A stretch of 64,000 bases of DNA from Erinaceus europaeus (GCF_950295315.1 NC_080181.1:32368480-32432479), one strand, 5' to 3'. Positions 1-12,650 are shown, counted from the first letter of the stretch. Notes: generated from the letters alone by a model not told the origin. Numbers and translations are program-made.

Positions 1-118
1 TGAGAGAGGAGGGGAGGCAGAGAGGTGGAGAGAAAGCTAGATACCTCCAGACCTACTTCACTGCTTGTGAGACGACGCCCCTGCAGGTGGGGAGTTGAGG
101 GCTTAAACCAGGATCCTT
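1..118 (-). mobile_element. Type 1 SINE, cut by window edge
   Basis: Minus-strand copy of the tRNA-derived SINE. The polypurine stretch, the 'cacctgcagg'-like complement and the box B complement are readable. The A-tail side lies before base 1, so the copy is incomplete in this window. Confidence 0.75.
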
Positions 119-192
119 AGAGATTAAAAACTTCAATGTGTGCACTTTAATGGTCACTACACAGTTAGTAAAACAATATGTGTGTGTGTGTA

Positions 193-408
193 GGGGGGTG
201 TCAGGCAGTGGCACACCCGATTGAGCACACAGGCTACAGTACACAAGGAAGTGGGTTCAAGCCCCTAGTCCCCACCTGCAGGGGGAAAGTTTCATTAGTG
301 GTGAAATAGGGCGGCATGTGTCTCTCTGTCTTTCTATGGCCCCCTTTCTTCTCGGTTTTTGGCTGTCTCTATCCAATAAATAAATAAAGATTAAAAAAAA
401 ATAAAACA
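193..408 (+). mobile_element. Type 2 SINE
   Basis: tRNA-like head, central 'ccccacctgcaggggg' block and the characteristic end 'tctatccaataaataaataa' followed by an A-rich tail. A GT run lies just upstream. Confidence 0.8.
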
Positions 409-1106
409 ATGTAGTACCTATATATATAAGCAACAGGAAACTAGACCAAAACAACAGCACCGATAGCTCAGAAATATTCCAACACATACATAGGCAAGCA
501 GTCTTTGGCAAAAGAGGAAAGGACATTTAACTGAGAAAAGGATAGATTCTTCAACATGCTAGAGGAACTAGAAATCTATATGCAAAGAAGGAAGTAATCT
601 AGATACAGATCATACATTTCCTACAAAAAGTGAACTCAAAATAGATCATAATTCTAACCATAAAACTCCTAAAAGGTAACATAAGAGAAAAGAGCGTTAA
701 TTTCAATAGAAAGCAAATAACAAGCCTACAGATATAAATAATATCATAATCACTCACATTGCATGCAAATCATCTAAACAATTCAAAAAAAGCAGTTATC
801 AAAAGTTGGACACAAGTGATAGATCTCATTTTATGCTAGCTAGAGACACAAAACATTTGCAAGTAAAAGAAATGAAAGGAAGATAGTCTATGAAAAAAAA
901 ACCATTAATGGCTATATTAATAAAAAGGAAAGTAAAGCAGCAGATATAATCAACAGCAAAAAATGTTCAGAGTACTATGAACATTGAAACATCTGCAGAC
1001 AAATTGACAAGCTGAAAACAGAAAGTGAGGGCACAGTGGTAAGAATCAACAATACTCCAGGTCATACAGATAAAGGCTAATAAAGAAATATTATTAGAGT
1101 TTGAGT
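409..1106 (+). mobile_element. Ancient L1 ORF2 fragments
   Basis: A-rich plus-strand sequence whose broken translation resembles L1 ORF2. Bases about 415-800 look like the C-terminal part (the 'ggcaaaagaggaaagg' and 'cataaaactcctaaaagg' signatures). Bases about 960-1070 look like the linker before the reverse transcriptase. The order suggests two old fragments. All frames are closed by stops. Subfamily not assigned. Confidence 0.55.
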
Positions 1107-1298
1107 AGAGATCACCTGGCAGGGTATAAATGCTATCATATGCAAGGACTTGGGTTCTAGTCCCAGGTCTCCATGTGCAGGGGAGATACTTCCCCAGATG
1201 TGAAGCAGTATAGCTGGTGTTTCTGCTTCTCTTTTTTTCACACACTCACACACTCTCCATTTCTTTTTGTCTTTCACCATCTATTTTTTTAAAAAGTG

Positions 1299-1357
<59 letters not shown>

Positions 1358-1450
1358 AAAAGAAGGGGGGGAAAGGAAAAAAATGGCTACTGGAATAGTA
1401 GAGTTGTGCTGAGTTCCAGTAAGAACCCTGGAGTCCAAGGGAAAAAAACA
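1107..1450 (+). mobile_element. Tailed SINE with internal GAAA microsatellite
   Basis: tRNA-like head, 'catgtgcaggggag' block, pyrimidine region, and the 3' block 'ccagtaagaaccctggag' typical of the long-tailed SINE form. A GAAA tract at about 1300-1359 has expanded inside it. Inserted within old L1 sequence. Confidence 0.7.
1300..1359 (+). repeat. (GAAA)n microsatellite
   Basis: About 15 uninterrupted GAAA units inside the SINE, running into a G-rich end. Confidence 0.95.
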
Positions 1451-1644
1451 TAAATAAACGTTACATCAATAAATTTGACAGGTGAAAAAAATCCCTGAAA
1501 AAATGAGCTATTTAAATCACTTATGAAGTAGTACACAACTTAACTACTATATCTATTAATGAATTATAGTTAAAAACATTTCTAAGAAAAAAACTCCAGC
1601 TAAAGATTACTTCAGAAGTGAATTCTACCAGATGAATTAAGAAA

Positions 1645-1915
1645 TAGAGGCGTGTACTTGGTAGAGTTTCTGTGTTACTTTGTATGAAGACTTTAATTTA
1701 AGCCTCCAGTCCCCACCTGCAGGGGAGAAAAATCTCAAGTGGTGAAGTCATGCTACAGGTGTCTCTCTCTCTTTCTATTTATCTCTCTGCCTCCTTACCT
1801 TTTATCTCTCACCCTCTATCAAAGAAAAAAAGAAATGACTGCTGGAAGCAGTGAGGCCATCCTGTAGTTACTGATCCCCAGAGATAACCACGGTGGCAAT
1901 AAAGAAATGCTTAAA
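1645..1915 (+). mobile_element. Tailed SINE, diverged
   Basis: Decayed tRNA-like head, a clear 'agtccccacctgcaggggag' block, a CT-rich middle and the 'ccccagagataaccacggtggcaa' end block. Inserted into the old L1 remnant. Confidence 0.7.
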
Positions 1916-2105
1916 TAAATAACACAAATCCCATACAAAATAATTCAGAAAACGTAATAGTTCCTAATTCAATGAGTCAACTAAAACTAATAAAAAAAGG
2001 TAAGTTCTATTCAAACTGATTCATAGATGCCACACAATCCTACTGAATACCCTGACATCATATTTTTCTTTGGAGAAAGTAGATTTAAAAACACACACAC
2101 ACACA

Positions 2106-2256
2106 TTGATCCTGGGTCTACACTCCCAGAGGGATAAATAATAGGGAAGCTATCAAGGTTGAGGATTGGATATGGAGCTCTGGGGGTGGGCATTGTAGGA
2201 AATGTACCCCTCTTATCCTATTGTCTTGTCAATATTTTTATTTTTATAAATATAAA
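2106..2256 (+). mobile_element. Family P repeat, 3' end only
   Basis: Matches the last ~150 bp of the family P repeats at 18.3-18.8 and 19.6-19.8 kb ('gatcctgggtctacactccc', then 'gtacccctcttatcctat', then a 'tttttataaatataaa' end). A CA run abuts its 5' side. Confidence 0.65.
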
Positions 2257-2311
2257 TTAAAAATTCATGCAGAAATGCGAGGCCCATCATAGCGAAATAA
2301 CTTTATTACAT

Positions 2312-2515
2312 TTTTGAAGGATGATGAGATGGAGAGAGAGAGAGAAAAGAGAGAGAGAGACAGAGAGAGAGAGACAGAGAGAGAGAGAGGGAGAGAGAGA
2401 AAGAAAAGAGACACCTGGAGAACTTCTCTATCACTACTGAAGCTTTTCCCTACAAGTGAGAACCAAGGGCTTGAACCTGGGTCCTCACAAAGTGAGCCAC
2501 TACTTGGCCCCCCAA
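2312..2515 (-). mobile_element. Type 2 SINE with GA-rich expansion
   Basis: Minus-strand SINE: a GAGA tract (about 2328-2405) replaces the pyrimidine part, followed by the reverse of the 'cacctgcagg' block and the tRNA-like head ending 'ttggcccccc'. Confidence 0.65.
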
Positions 2516-3738
2516 ATCACTTTAGAAACAAGCCCAAAGTTAGGTAATTAGTATTATATGATTTCAAGTGATATGGTTTAAAGATAGAGAAATACATCAG
2601 TGAAACTGAATAGTCTAGAAGTAGACCCACACACATATGAACAACTGTTTTCTGACAAATGTGTTAAGGCAATTCAGTGGAAAAAGAACACTGCTTTATG
2701 CCAATGGTGCTAGAAAATGCATATCCATATGCAAAATAATTGACTTCAATCCTTACAAATACCACATATGAAATTAAAATGAATTGTAGACATAAATTAT
2801 AAGACCTAAAATTATGGAACCTTTAGAAAAGTCCATAAGAGGATGAACTGATGCATTGAACATCATTAACATTACAAGCTAATCTTTGAAAGTTAGTCTA
2901 TAGAATGAAAAAACCAAACCAAAACAAGATACTAGGAGAAAATTATTTGCAAATAATATTGTTAGTAAAGGGTACCTATCAAAGTATATAAATCCTCTCA
3001 AGAATTCAATTTTAGTTAAACAAAATACCTTATGGTAATTTGGCTAGAGATTTGAAAAACACTTCATCAAAGAAGATATTCTGCTGACATTAAGTATCTG
3101 CATAGATGCAAACATTATTAGTTATTAGGCAAAATACAAATTCAAACTACCATGAGAAACCCCTGTGCTCTTGTTCAATTGATTAGAAGGATACAGACCA
3201 TCTGTACCTCGTGTCTGCAAGGATTTTGAAGACTTGAATTCTCTCACTCCGCTGATAGGAATGTAAAGTGATACAAAATGGTTCTTGGGAAATATTTCTT
3301 TTTTAAAAGTAATGTTGAACTTGAAAAAAAATCTACTGTGATGGCCAGATCAGAGCTTGTCTAGTACTGAGAAAGGGAATACAAAGAGAAATGTATAGAA
3401 TTTATGGGGTAGATACAAAGGCTGAATGACTATTATCTTCATAGTGGTGATTTAATGGATATATATAGTATTTGCCATAACTTTATTACACTGTACTTTA
3501 AATATGTGATGCTGATTCTGTGTCAGTGAAACTCAGTGAAACTAAGCAAAAAGCTAAACTGTAGCAACTCCATGAGTTTGGTATCCTGTGCTGTGAGGTG
3601 GGGTGACAAAATGAGGACAAAGCTAGTTTGAGATCAACTTAGACAAAGGTTCTCAGTGACCAAAGACATTTTAGAGGGACCAGCTAGTCGAAAGTACTTG
3701 TATTTATGAGGAAGTCCTTTGACTTTAAAGCAAAAGTG

Positions 3739-3870
3739 GGGGGGGGGGGTAGATAGCATAATGGTTATGCAGAAAGATTCTCATGCCTGAGGCTCCAAAG
3801 TCTCAGGTTTAATTCTCCATAGCACCATAATCTAGAGCTAAGTTAAAAAAGTAATAATAAAATACATAAA
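3739..3870 (+). mobile_element. Type 3 SINE
   Basis: G-run start, then 'gatagcataatggttatgc', 'catgcctgaggctccaaag' and a 'caggtttaattc' box B-like block, ending in an A/T-rich tail. It recurs at 51822 (+) and, on the minus strand, at 21061, 29541, 46590 and 53345, which supports a distinct tRNA-related family. Confidence 0.65.
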
Positions 3871-3887
3871 TAAATAAAGCAAAAGTA

Positions 3888-4180
3888 GGGGGCCTGGAGG
3901 TAGTTTATTCAGTAGAGTACACACCTTGTCTTGTGTGAGGACCCAGATGATAACCCCTGGTAACCACATGGGAGTATCTGCTGGGGGATTAAGGTTGGAG
4001 TGGGGAGGAGGGAGATTCAAGAGCAGTGGAGTAGCACTGCAATATCTCCCCCCATATATACTACATCTAAAAAAAAAAAAAGACCACCCACTGCCGTCCC
4101 AGTGACAATCCTGTTGGAAAAATAATAATAAATAAATAATAATATAATAAATGAAGATAATAATAAATGAAGATCTTAAA
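3888..4180 (+). mobile_element. Diverged SINE
   Basis: tRNA-like head with long insertions, 'gagcagtggagtagcactgc' block, then 'cccagtgacaatcctgttgg' and an AATA-rich tail. Older and more diverged than most copies here. Confidence 0.55.
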
Positions 4181-4189
4181 AAAATCAAA

Positions 4190-6089
4190 GCAAAGGCCAG
4201 GAAAGTCAGAAAGTTTATTTCAGTTCATTTGGTAGCCGTTACACCAAAAAGTCAAAATTCTGCCAGCCAAGTAGACCCAACCCTGCTATGAAGTCATCTG
4301 CATCATTAGAACCAAGAAAAACATGGTCTCTGGATATCGCCAGTGAAAACTGGAACCGGAGTCGAATCTCTGCATTAACACCTCAGATCTGACATCATCC
4401 TTAGGTGGCCCATGTCCTCTGGCGGGGTTGGGGGGTGCTGAAGTCAGCTTGGGGAGTAGGGTCCTGATTGCACAATCAAAGATTGTCTTTTAACTCTGTT
4501 CCTATTTATTCTTGCCCAGTCATGAAAGGCTGCCTTGTCCTCTTTGTTTTTAGGGTCCAAATTTCCATACTGTCAGTAAATATTTGTGTTGTTTTCTTCC
4601 ATCCCTTTGCATCTCCACTTCTCCACTTCATTGCACTGGGGACTTTCAGCTACCTGAGGGCACTCAGCCTTCTGTTTCACTGGGGGACAGCATGCTCTCA
4701 CAGTGCCCCTTGCCAGAGGACTACTGGTCACCGTGGGAACAGACTCCCCTTTATGCTGCTCCCTCCTGGGAAATTCAGTGCTTCCACTTCTGTTTTCCTT
4801 GAAAGGCAACTACAGAAGATTTCCTGCTCTGTGCTAGTTCTTTAAAGATCTGTCACCCTGTGTCTTACAGTGTGCTGTGGCTTGCCCCACAGCCACCTCT
4901 CAGTGATCCACAAGACACTTGAATCACTGAAAATGTCACAAGGCTTTTTGCAGAATCCCCAGTAAAGCAGCACTCACTCATTCAGAAAATAATAATAATA
5001 AAATTAAATAAAAAGGAAGTCTGGGTCGCAATGACTTTACACATCAATAAGACATATGTATGAGGCTGTTCGAATTGTTAATGATTCACCATGAAACATC
5101 CACTACCAGCCTGGACAAAGCACCTTACTAACCATTAATGAATACGCAGACACAGAATAGGAGGTAGCTCTGAACTCCTTTCAGCTGCCTTTGATAATGC
5201 AGGCTGCTGTATCATCGCTGCCACAAAATGAAAACCTCAGCCTGAATTGTATCAATGCAAATCACAGGAGCTGCCTGCAAGCTTGTGTATTATAACTTAT
5301 CTGTTGGGCCAATAAAAAGATATCCCATTATCAGCCTTGTCCACTTAACTATTAATAAGTCTCCCCCAAGCCTTTCATCCCTGCTGCAGGTTTCTCACAC
5401 CTCTCTCTAACTCACACAGCCAGCGTTGCCAAGCCTGTTTAAGTTCTCTCTCACCGACATTAAGTAGGGAAGGGTGAGCAGAGTGAAATATGTATAAAAT
5501 AATAATGAGGAGGCTTTTTAGGAGTGAGCTTTTACCAGTTCTTTAGAGAGACTTCCTACCCAGTCATGTTGGTAAGGTGCAGGGTGGAGGGGGGTAGTTG
5601 TTTTGTGGAGGTCTTATTTGTCAGACAATAGAAGCAGGAGACCAGGGTGGCTGGAGTGGCTGGCTATTCCTAGGGACTCACTGTGAACCCTTGTTTAATA
5701 TTATGTGCTGTCTGCACATTGGTGCTTCTTGAACATCCAGAACATTGGTGTTCTTCCACTAGAACTCAGCAATCAGCCTTGTTACCGACCAGGGGGTGAA
5801 AAGATGCCATCTTGCTACCAATATTGGTCCTGTTCTTCTCCCCCAACCCAGTAACCCAGTTACTGGTGCTGGGAAGGGGCAGAGAAAACCAATGATGTTC
5901 TTTGGCTTAGCGTTTTTATATTTCCTTATAGTCACTACCATTTAATTGGTATTCAGGAATTTTCGTTGGCAGCATTTGTCATTCTTGACCAGCCTATTTG
6001 TACATTATTCTATTCCATATCTTACACAAATTTACCAATTCCATTTCTTTATCAAGAAATTTTATGTTCACTTTAAAAATAAGTAAATT
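4190..6089. other. Low-repeat region with possible conserved element
   Basis: No recognisable transposon, splice-bounded exon or long reading frame. Base composition is ordinary. The most distinctive part is the AT-rich, motif-dense block at 5040-5410, listed separately. Confidence 0.5.
5040..5410. promoter_or_regulatory. Candidate conserved non-coding element
   Basis: The block packs several transcription-factor-like words into about 300 bp free of SINE traces: the palindrome CATTAATG (5133-5140), an exact octamer ATGCAAAT (5255-5262), and several ATTA/TAAT and GATA words at 5160-5350. Such clusters are typical of homeobox/POU-bound developmental enhancers. Function is inference; no alignment was possible. 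Confidence 0.3.
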
Positions 6090-6275
6090 GGGCCAGGAAG
6101 TGGTTCATGCAGTGGAACACACACACACACACATATTACTGTGTGCAAGGTCCTGGGTAAGTACCTCAGTTCCACATGGGAGCACCCTGACTGGCACCAG
6201 GGTGCTCTTCTGATGGTGGAACAGTGCTGTGGTGCTTTATTTCTGTCTTTACCCATCTCCTAAAGAAGTAAAGAA
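6090..6275 (+). mobile_element. SINE, diverged
   Basis: Starts 'gggccaggaagtggttcatg', contains a CA run (6118-6132), a 'gtgcaaggtcctgggtaagtac' box B-like part and a 'ggtggaacagtgctgtgg' block. Confidence 0.6.
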
Positions 6276-6289
6276 TGACAAAATCAAGC

Positions 6290-6385
6290 CAAGGAAGCTT
6301 GGCTTAGCAGCATAACATATTGACAAGGTCCTGAAAACTTTCTCTGGCTGCACTGAAAAAAAAGGAAGAAAGGAAAAATTAAGTA
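6290..6385 (+). mobile_element. Short diverged SINE fragment
   Basis: tRNA-like 'ggcttagcagcataac...gacaaggtcctgaaaac' followed by 'ctgcactgaaaaaaaagg'; probably a relic of type 3 or type 4. Confidence 0.4.
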
Positions 6386-6389
6386 ACAT

Positions 6390-9300
6390 GTGCAGAATTG
6401 GGCGTTGTGTAGAAGGAAACTTCTGGAAGACATGATCTGTAGGGGTTGTTCTCTCTGGTTAGCCTAAATCACCATGGCTGTCTTCCCCTTTGGTTAGTGA
6501 ACCTGACTTAGCATCATGTGGTACACATTCTATTCAATAGTTGTCTGTATGCTGATGCCATTTCTCTAACCTTCACAACAACATTCAGAACTACAAGTAG
6601 GCTTTGGAGTGATCTTAGTTCCTGTTTCTTATTAGAGACTGTAAGGTAAGCAGCATGACCTGAGACTGAGGTGCTTGATGGGGTAACAAGTGAAGCTGAC
6701 TGGAAACATACTCCTTGACTTTGAGTCCCATGCTGGGGCCACTTCAGTCTGCTCACTCAGAGTGCAAGAGGTGATCATAGTGACTCTTATCCTCCACGGA
6801 ATCATACATTTCTTAACAGTTGGTACATACAAGGTCCAGTTGATGGACCAGCTGCTCCACTGAACCTTCCCCTACCCAGTCATGCTTTCTCTGTGGTCAG
6901 TGACTTGTACTGTTCTGTGTAATCTGAGTACTATCTTAGGGTAGAGAATACAATTTCCAAAACCCAGATGCAAAAGTGAGGCTAGCTGGCGTTTCGAACT
7001 GTGGAGAGGTATGGCAGGGTTTGTACTTGTCCAAGTGTGCTGCCTCTCTCTACCTCTCGGCCCCTACAAACAGCAACACCACTAGCATGCTTCTTTGTTT
7101 CACTTAGGAAAGACATGAAAGAATAAGTTATCTCCTAGTCACAAGAGAGGCAGAGGTAAGCAGAATGTAATTACCCAAGCTGGCAAGCTGCCACCCACAA
7201 CAGCTGCAGAATTCCATGGCGGGAAAGAAATGCAATATTGACCAAGAAATACCACATTACCCTTCACAGACCCTCTTGATAGTTTGTCCCCTATTTATTC
7301 AGAAGACCTGAGAATCTGTATAGTTAGGAGGCAAAACTCATTACCGGCATCTGCGGGTGCTCAGGGATGTAGTACCTGAGACTGAGAGTCAGTGACAGGC
7401 AAGAAAACTTAATAATATGTAGAGTAAGGCTCATACAATTTCCTATCTGTGGACATGGGATCTTATGGGGCAAGATGGGACAGTGAGAATTGGATGGCAT
7501 GCCTGGAGAGAAGCAAGGCAAAGGAAGGAAGGAAGGGACATGTTTGACTGTGAGATCCAAACCTCTACTGCCCTGGCCATGCTCAAACAAAATAGAATGT
7601 TGCATCTAAGATGGAGAGATGGCATTTGCCACACTTGTGGATGGGGACAAAGGCTACCTAAGGCATGCTTCCAGGTCAGTAGGGATTTCACCCCCCACCC
7701 CAGACCCTTTACACACACACACTCGCCAGGAGTTCCTAGCAGAAAGTAATATTTTAATTCAAAATAGAGCTCTACCATTGCAGGCCTAGTAGAATTTCTA
7801 AAAGTAGAGGCAGTAAGAAGGGTACTTCAAGAAGAGGGCCTTGTGGTGTGGGAAGCGTGTGTGTGTGGGGGGGCTTTTAAGAGTCTGGAGAGGCAAAGAG
7901 AGAATACAGAAGGGACAGTGCTTGAAGGTTCCTGTTATGTTGAAATAACAATTTAGAGTGAGACTGTATTTTGAAGGGCTCACTGTGTAGACTTTATCTC
8001 TTAATCAAGAAATTTTACCGCTCTAGGGTATGTATGCTGCAGAACACGATACTTTGGGGGTATTTAATGCAACATTATTCTTTAGCAAAAAGTAATGGTC
8101 ACCAGAAACCAACCTTTGAAAAAGATAAACTATTTTGAGAAAAGCAATTATGACAGATGCCCCCCAAAGAATGCACACATTTCCAGGACCAAAAAGGCCA
8201 AAAGTACCATTTATATGAAGGATGATTTTGTGATCACTGGTTTAGGGTCCATTTAACAACAGGAAGCTCCAGGCACTTGTGGAAATGTTACCTGAGAGAC
8301 ATGGAGACAGAGAAGTGATTTTACAGAGAATTCTACTGGATCACACTTGGAAAACTTACTACTTTCCACTCCTCCTGCTGTGTTCATGCACAATCAACTA
8401 CTCTGCCTAGAAAAACATCCCCTCTCTTGAGAATGTATGGAACCTTCTGGAAGAGAAGGAAACGATGTTTGTGTTGACTTTTTCATTTATGTTTTAAAAA
8501 ACTCACTTAAAAAATGAGGTTTGCATTATTTTGCAGTTTTACTCAAGCACAAGGAAAAATAATATGTACTCACTTTTGTTTCTTAATACACTGATATTCC
8601 TTGCTTGTTTAAATGCATTTAAATGATTTAAATGCAGAGAGATGACTGAGGAATAGAAGGGATCTGAAGGACTTCTTGATTTCTCTGGCCCATTAGATGC
8701 CTAGTAAAAGTCAACATAATTCTGGCCTTATTGTTTCTGATTCACAATTGAGTTGAATCTGGTCTGTCATTAAGCTGTCATGCAGACTTGCTCATGGAAA
8801 CCTACTTGGAAGGCTAAGGAGGCATGGAACATGTCCTAGTTGACAACTTAGCAGTCTCTCTCCTGCCTTGGAAAAGGAAGCAAAGTGTTGTGGTTGTTTC
8901 ACAATCCTCATCTTCCCATTGAGGGTGAAGTTTCACACTTTAGCGGCAAATTGCACTTTATAGCAACATCAGGGGCTCTTAAGCATGCCAGGGAAATCGA
9001 CCTCCAGTTGAAGTGAGAAGCATCTAGAGAGGTTTGCAAATAGCAAATTACATGCACCAGGAAACTAAAACACGGGTTCTGCTTGAGAGCCCTTTGTAAG
9101 AAAGTAGGGAGCGTTTCTGTTTGGTTGCAGAAGCTGTATGAGGGAAAGAGAGACTGTGCAAGCCTCCCCAGCCCCAGCCATGCAATTAGCTCTGGTAGCC
9201 AGACACCAGCACTTGTGTACTTGTCTCTAGTGTGAAGAGAGTTTCTTAATCTCTCAAAATCAAGATTCTTCATCTGAAAAGTAGGCCAATCTGCTCTGGT

Positions 9301-11155
9301 CTCTGTGACTCCACAACACATAATTTCCCTTCTGTACCCTTTTGTTGCCTCTCCTTCTACATTGCCAATTGTTATTAATGCCTAAAAGAAAGCCTTTCAC
9401 CCCATAGGCTGGAAGGACATATCTGCCTTTTCCCAGCATAATTTGTGAGTTGTAATGGCTCGAATGCCAGAAGCTGGGTGAAATCCCTCAGATCACCTCA
9501 GAATGTTCCTGACGATGTCTGTGGAGTGAACTTGCCTGTGCTGGGCTCTCAACCATTACTAGCAATGTTCAAATAGTCAACCATCACCAGAGATGCTTTG
9601 ACATACAGTCAGATGTTCCAATATTAGGCAAGTCTCTTCTCATTCATAAACATACAGGAACTATCACACAGGCCTAAGGGTCTCTGCTCTGGCTACAGAC
9701 TCAAACATTAAGGACATCAAACATTCCAGCTTACAACAGCATACTTTGCATAAACACTTCTTCATTGATTTGGTGCTCCAGATGCCATGATCCAGATATA
9801 ATGCTATGAATGATCATTAGTGTCTCAAGTAAGTGTTAACCCTTGATGCTACTGAATTCTCATTCTGGTCCTGCTAAGGCAATTATCAAGCAGAATGTGA
9901 AAGCAAAGAAACTAAATAAACCCTTCCATAAAGTACATAAAAGATAGAAACAGCATCACACTCATCTTTGCACGGCTCAGTAACAGCAGTAATCACAGCT
10001 GGTAGCTTATAGGGGACTCTCAATGGACCAGATCTGTTCAATGTGTTAAAACATATTAAGTAATATGATTCTAACATAATCTAATTGAGGTATGCCCTGC
10101 TATTTTTCACATTGTACAGCTAGAGAAATGGAGAACCAGAGAGACAACCCACTCTTGAACACAACACTGTGGAATGGAAATTTGAACTCAATCTATGTCC
10201 AGATCATAAACACAGTTGTAGGAAGCACTACAGATGTATTTAGTGAGTAAAAAGATGAGAAAAAAATTACTTTGTACTTATTTGAAATCTGATACTTTGA
10301 AATGAGGATGACTAGCTACAAGGGTGGATTAATGAACTGAACAGAGAAGGTTAGATTGATAGTCTTAAGTGGGAACTTCCGATATTCAGAGACTGCGAAG
10401 ACTGGGAATACTTTCTCAATAATACTTTGTTTTTTCTTTTTTCATATTAGAACTTGAATCTTCCTGAAATTAGTGCATCCCTTAGCCTCTTCTCACTTGG
10501 ATCAGTCATCATTAGTCTTCTACATGCTCTGCTCATAAATGAAAATGAAAAGTGAACAAGTGCGATTTTTCCTGGGGTGGCTGGGGATGCTTTAGCAAGA
10601 AAAAGGAGAGAAAGTCAAAACTGAGTTGAATGTGAGTGTGTGTGAATATAGGAGAGACCCCACACAGGGAGTACATTTTCTTGGCTCTGGGTTCAGAGGG
10701 GAAATGAATACAGGGACAAAAACTGTGACTTTCTCAAGGCCTCTGTGAGATCATCTAGATCTCACAGAGATCTCGATTAGCATACATTACTCTTGCTTCC
10801 AAACCCACTCCCAAAAGATGTGAATACTCTTTTTCTTCCTCTTCATTTTTTCTCCCTTTAGTCCAGAATCCCTATATGAACAGAAATGGCTTCAACCAAT
10901 AGCCCAAAACTAAGAAACAGAATGTCTTTCAGTTCTTTGGTTGCCTATGACTTCCTTTGACAAAGGCAATCTGGTTATTTTTTTTGCCAATCTTGAGGTC
11001 CTGATCTTCTGTCCCCCCCCCCCCTTATTACCTGTAGACATACATTATGATTTTTACCTGTATCTAAATGATTCTCAAATATTTTAAAGGCCCTGCATTT
11101 TCATTGTCTCCTGGATACTGTGCCTGGATATCTGCAATCAGGAATTCAAATATGG
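6390..11155. other. Long low-repeat region
   Basis: No gene found. MIR-like stretches are suggested at about 9210-9310 and 10100-10215. The reading frames here (up to 137 codons, minus strand near 9.1 kb) show no family features or exon borders. Homopolymer runs and a 'gtgtgtgt' run near 7857 are the only simple repeats. Confidence 0.5.
10100..10215 (+). mobile_element. MIR-like old SINE
   Basis: Shows the MIR style of 'cattgtacagctagagaaatgg...aactcaatctatgtc', that is, the core 'aaactgaggc/gagctgg' region in a very diverged state. Recognition only. Confidence 0.4.
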
Positions 11156-11158
11156 AGG

Positions 11159-11460
11159 TGGGGGGAGCGCCTGGTGGTGGCGCAATTAGTTAAGTGCCTT
11201 GTTACCATGAGCAAGAACACCTATTTGAGCCCTTGCTCACCTCCTTCAGGGGGGTGATTCACAAATAGTAAAGCAGGTCTGCAGGTCTCTCAGTCTCTCT
11301 CTCTCTCCCCCATCTCCCTCCTCCTCCTGCTCCTTCTCTCTCAATTTTTCTCTGTCCTATCAAGCAAGAGGGGAAAAATGACCACAGGAGTGATAAATTC
11401 ATAGTGCTGGTACCGGTACCATGCCCCACCAACAACCCTGGTGGCAATTAAGAAAAAAAT
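11159..11460 (+). mobile_element. Type 1-like tailed SINE
   Basis: 'gcctggtggtggcgcaattag' head, 'gcaggtctgcaggtctctc', CT-rich block, 'ctctgtcctatcaagcaag', then 'gataaattcatagtgctgg' and 'caaccctggtggca' end block with an A-tail. Confidence 0.85.
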
Positions 11461-11540
11461 ATTAATAAGGATTTCAAATCTACCTTCACTTCTAAAGGTG
11501 AGAGAGGATAAATCAATGCACTAAATCACCAATGTAGTTA

Positions 11541-11866
11541 CTATTTATTTATTTATTTATTCATTTATTTCTGTTGCCACCTGAGTTATTATTAGGTCCT
11601 GGTACTGGCATAGTGAATCTATTGCTCCTGCTGGCCATTTTCCTCCCTTTCCCCCCTTTTATTTGTAGGACAGAGAAATTGAGAGTGGTGGAGGAGATAG
11701 AAAGGGAAAGAAAAAAGAGAAAGAGAGAAAGAGAGACATCTGCAGCCCTGTTTCACCACTTGGGAAGCTTCCCCCTTCAGGTGAAGTCCAGAGGCTTGAA
11801 CCTGTGACCTTGTGCATGGTAACATGTATGCTTAACTGGGTGCATCACTGCCTGCCCCCCTCCACC
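11541..11866 (-). mobile_element. Type 1-like tailed SINE
   Basis: Reads tail-first: (ATTT)n, 'gttgccacctgagttattat', 'ggtactggcatagtgaatc', polypurine, and the tRNA-like head complement at 11820-11866 ending 'tgcctgccccc'. Confidence 0.85.
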
Positions 11867-11869
11867 TGT

Positions 11870-12355
11870 CTTTATTCACTGCCATCTTAGACTCAGCTGA
11901 GTTTACAATCACCTCCTCTGGTCCAGAAAATTTCCTCCTCCTGATTTGACAATACATATGTGTTTTTTAAATAATCCAGGATAGAAAATATGGAAATCGT
12001 TTTGTTTTCTTCCCAATCTTGGCCTCATTCATCTTTCTTTATATTCTCATTGCTACCATCCCAATTTTGAAGCTGTTCTCATTACTACACCAAGATCCTA
12101 ATATTTAAAAACATGGGCTACTGGGTTTGAACCCAACCTGTGATATTTTTGTTAGATCAATTAAATCAAACAATCTTGCATATGACATAGGGTGGTTAGC
12201 ATGATTAAGGAGTCATACAGTTGAGTAAGTTTGCTGTAAGCATAGCTATTATTAATACTGTTTCTTGTCTTACCTCTATTCTAATCCATTACATTTTCCA
12301 TTAAAAGGAATGAATTATTCAGACAATACCTCGTTACTAAACTAAAATCATGAAA
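11870..12355. other. Unannotated intergenic stretch
   Basis: Ordinary AT-rich sequence between two SINEs. I see no gene, RNA or recognised repeat. Confidence 0.5.
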
Positions 12356-12356
12356 G

Positions 12357-12650
12357 GGGGGCTGGGCAGTGGTGTACCCAGGTGAGTGTACACACTACAA
12401 TGTATAAGGACCTGGGTTCAAGCCTTCTGGCCCCAACTCCAGAGGGGATGCATCATGAGCAGTGAAGCAGGTCTGCAGGTGCTTTTCTTTCTCTACTTCT
12501 CCCTCCTTTCTCAGTTTCTCTCTGTCCTATCAAGTAAAGTAGTAAGGGGATGGGGAAGGAAAAAATAGCTGCCAGGAGAGGTGGATTCACAGTGCTGGCA
12601 CTGAGCCCCAGTGATAACCTAGTGGCAATAATAAAATAAAATAAACCCAG
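12357..12650 (+). mobile_element. Type 1-like tailed SINE
   Basis: 'gggctgggcagtggtgtaccc' head, 'cctgggttcaagccttctgg', 'gtgaagcaggtctgcaggtg', 'ctctgtcctatcaagtaaag', and end block 'ccccagtgataacctagtggcaa' with (AAAAT)n tail. Confidence 0.85.

Larger units (their letters stand above)
1465..3545 (+). mobile_element. Ancient L1 ORF2 remnant, interrupted
   Basis: Plus-strand L1-like ORF2 debris in collinear order. About 1470-1640 resembles the start of the reverse-transcriptase region (residues like YFRSEFYQ). About 1920-2085 continues it. About 2545-3545 resembles the C-terminal third up to the end of ORF2. It is broken by many stops and by SINE and family P insertions at 1645-1915, 2106-2256 and 2312-2515. 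The decay fits an insertion far older than the L1 at 34760. Class is from general resemblance; subfamily unknown. Confidence 0.6.

Noticed and set aside
8908..9321. 137-codon minus-strand frame in low-repeat DNA
   Set aside because: No recognised domain, no splice borders or codon bias visible, and it overlaps MIR-like sequence.
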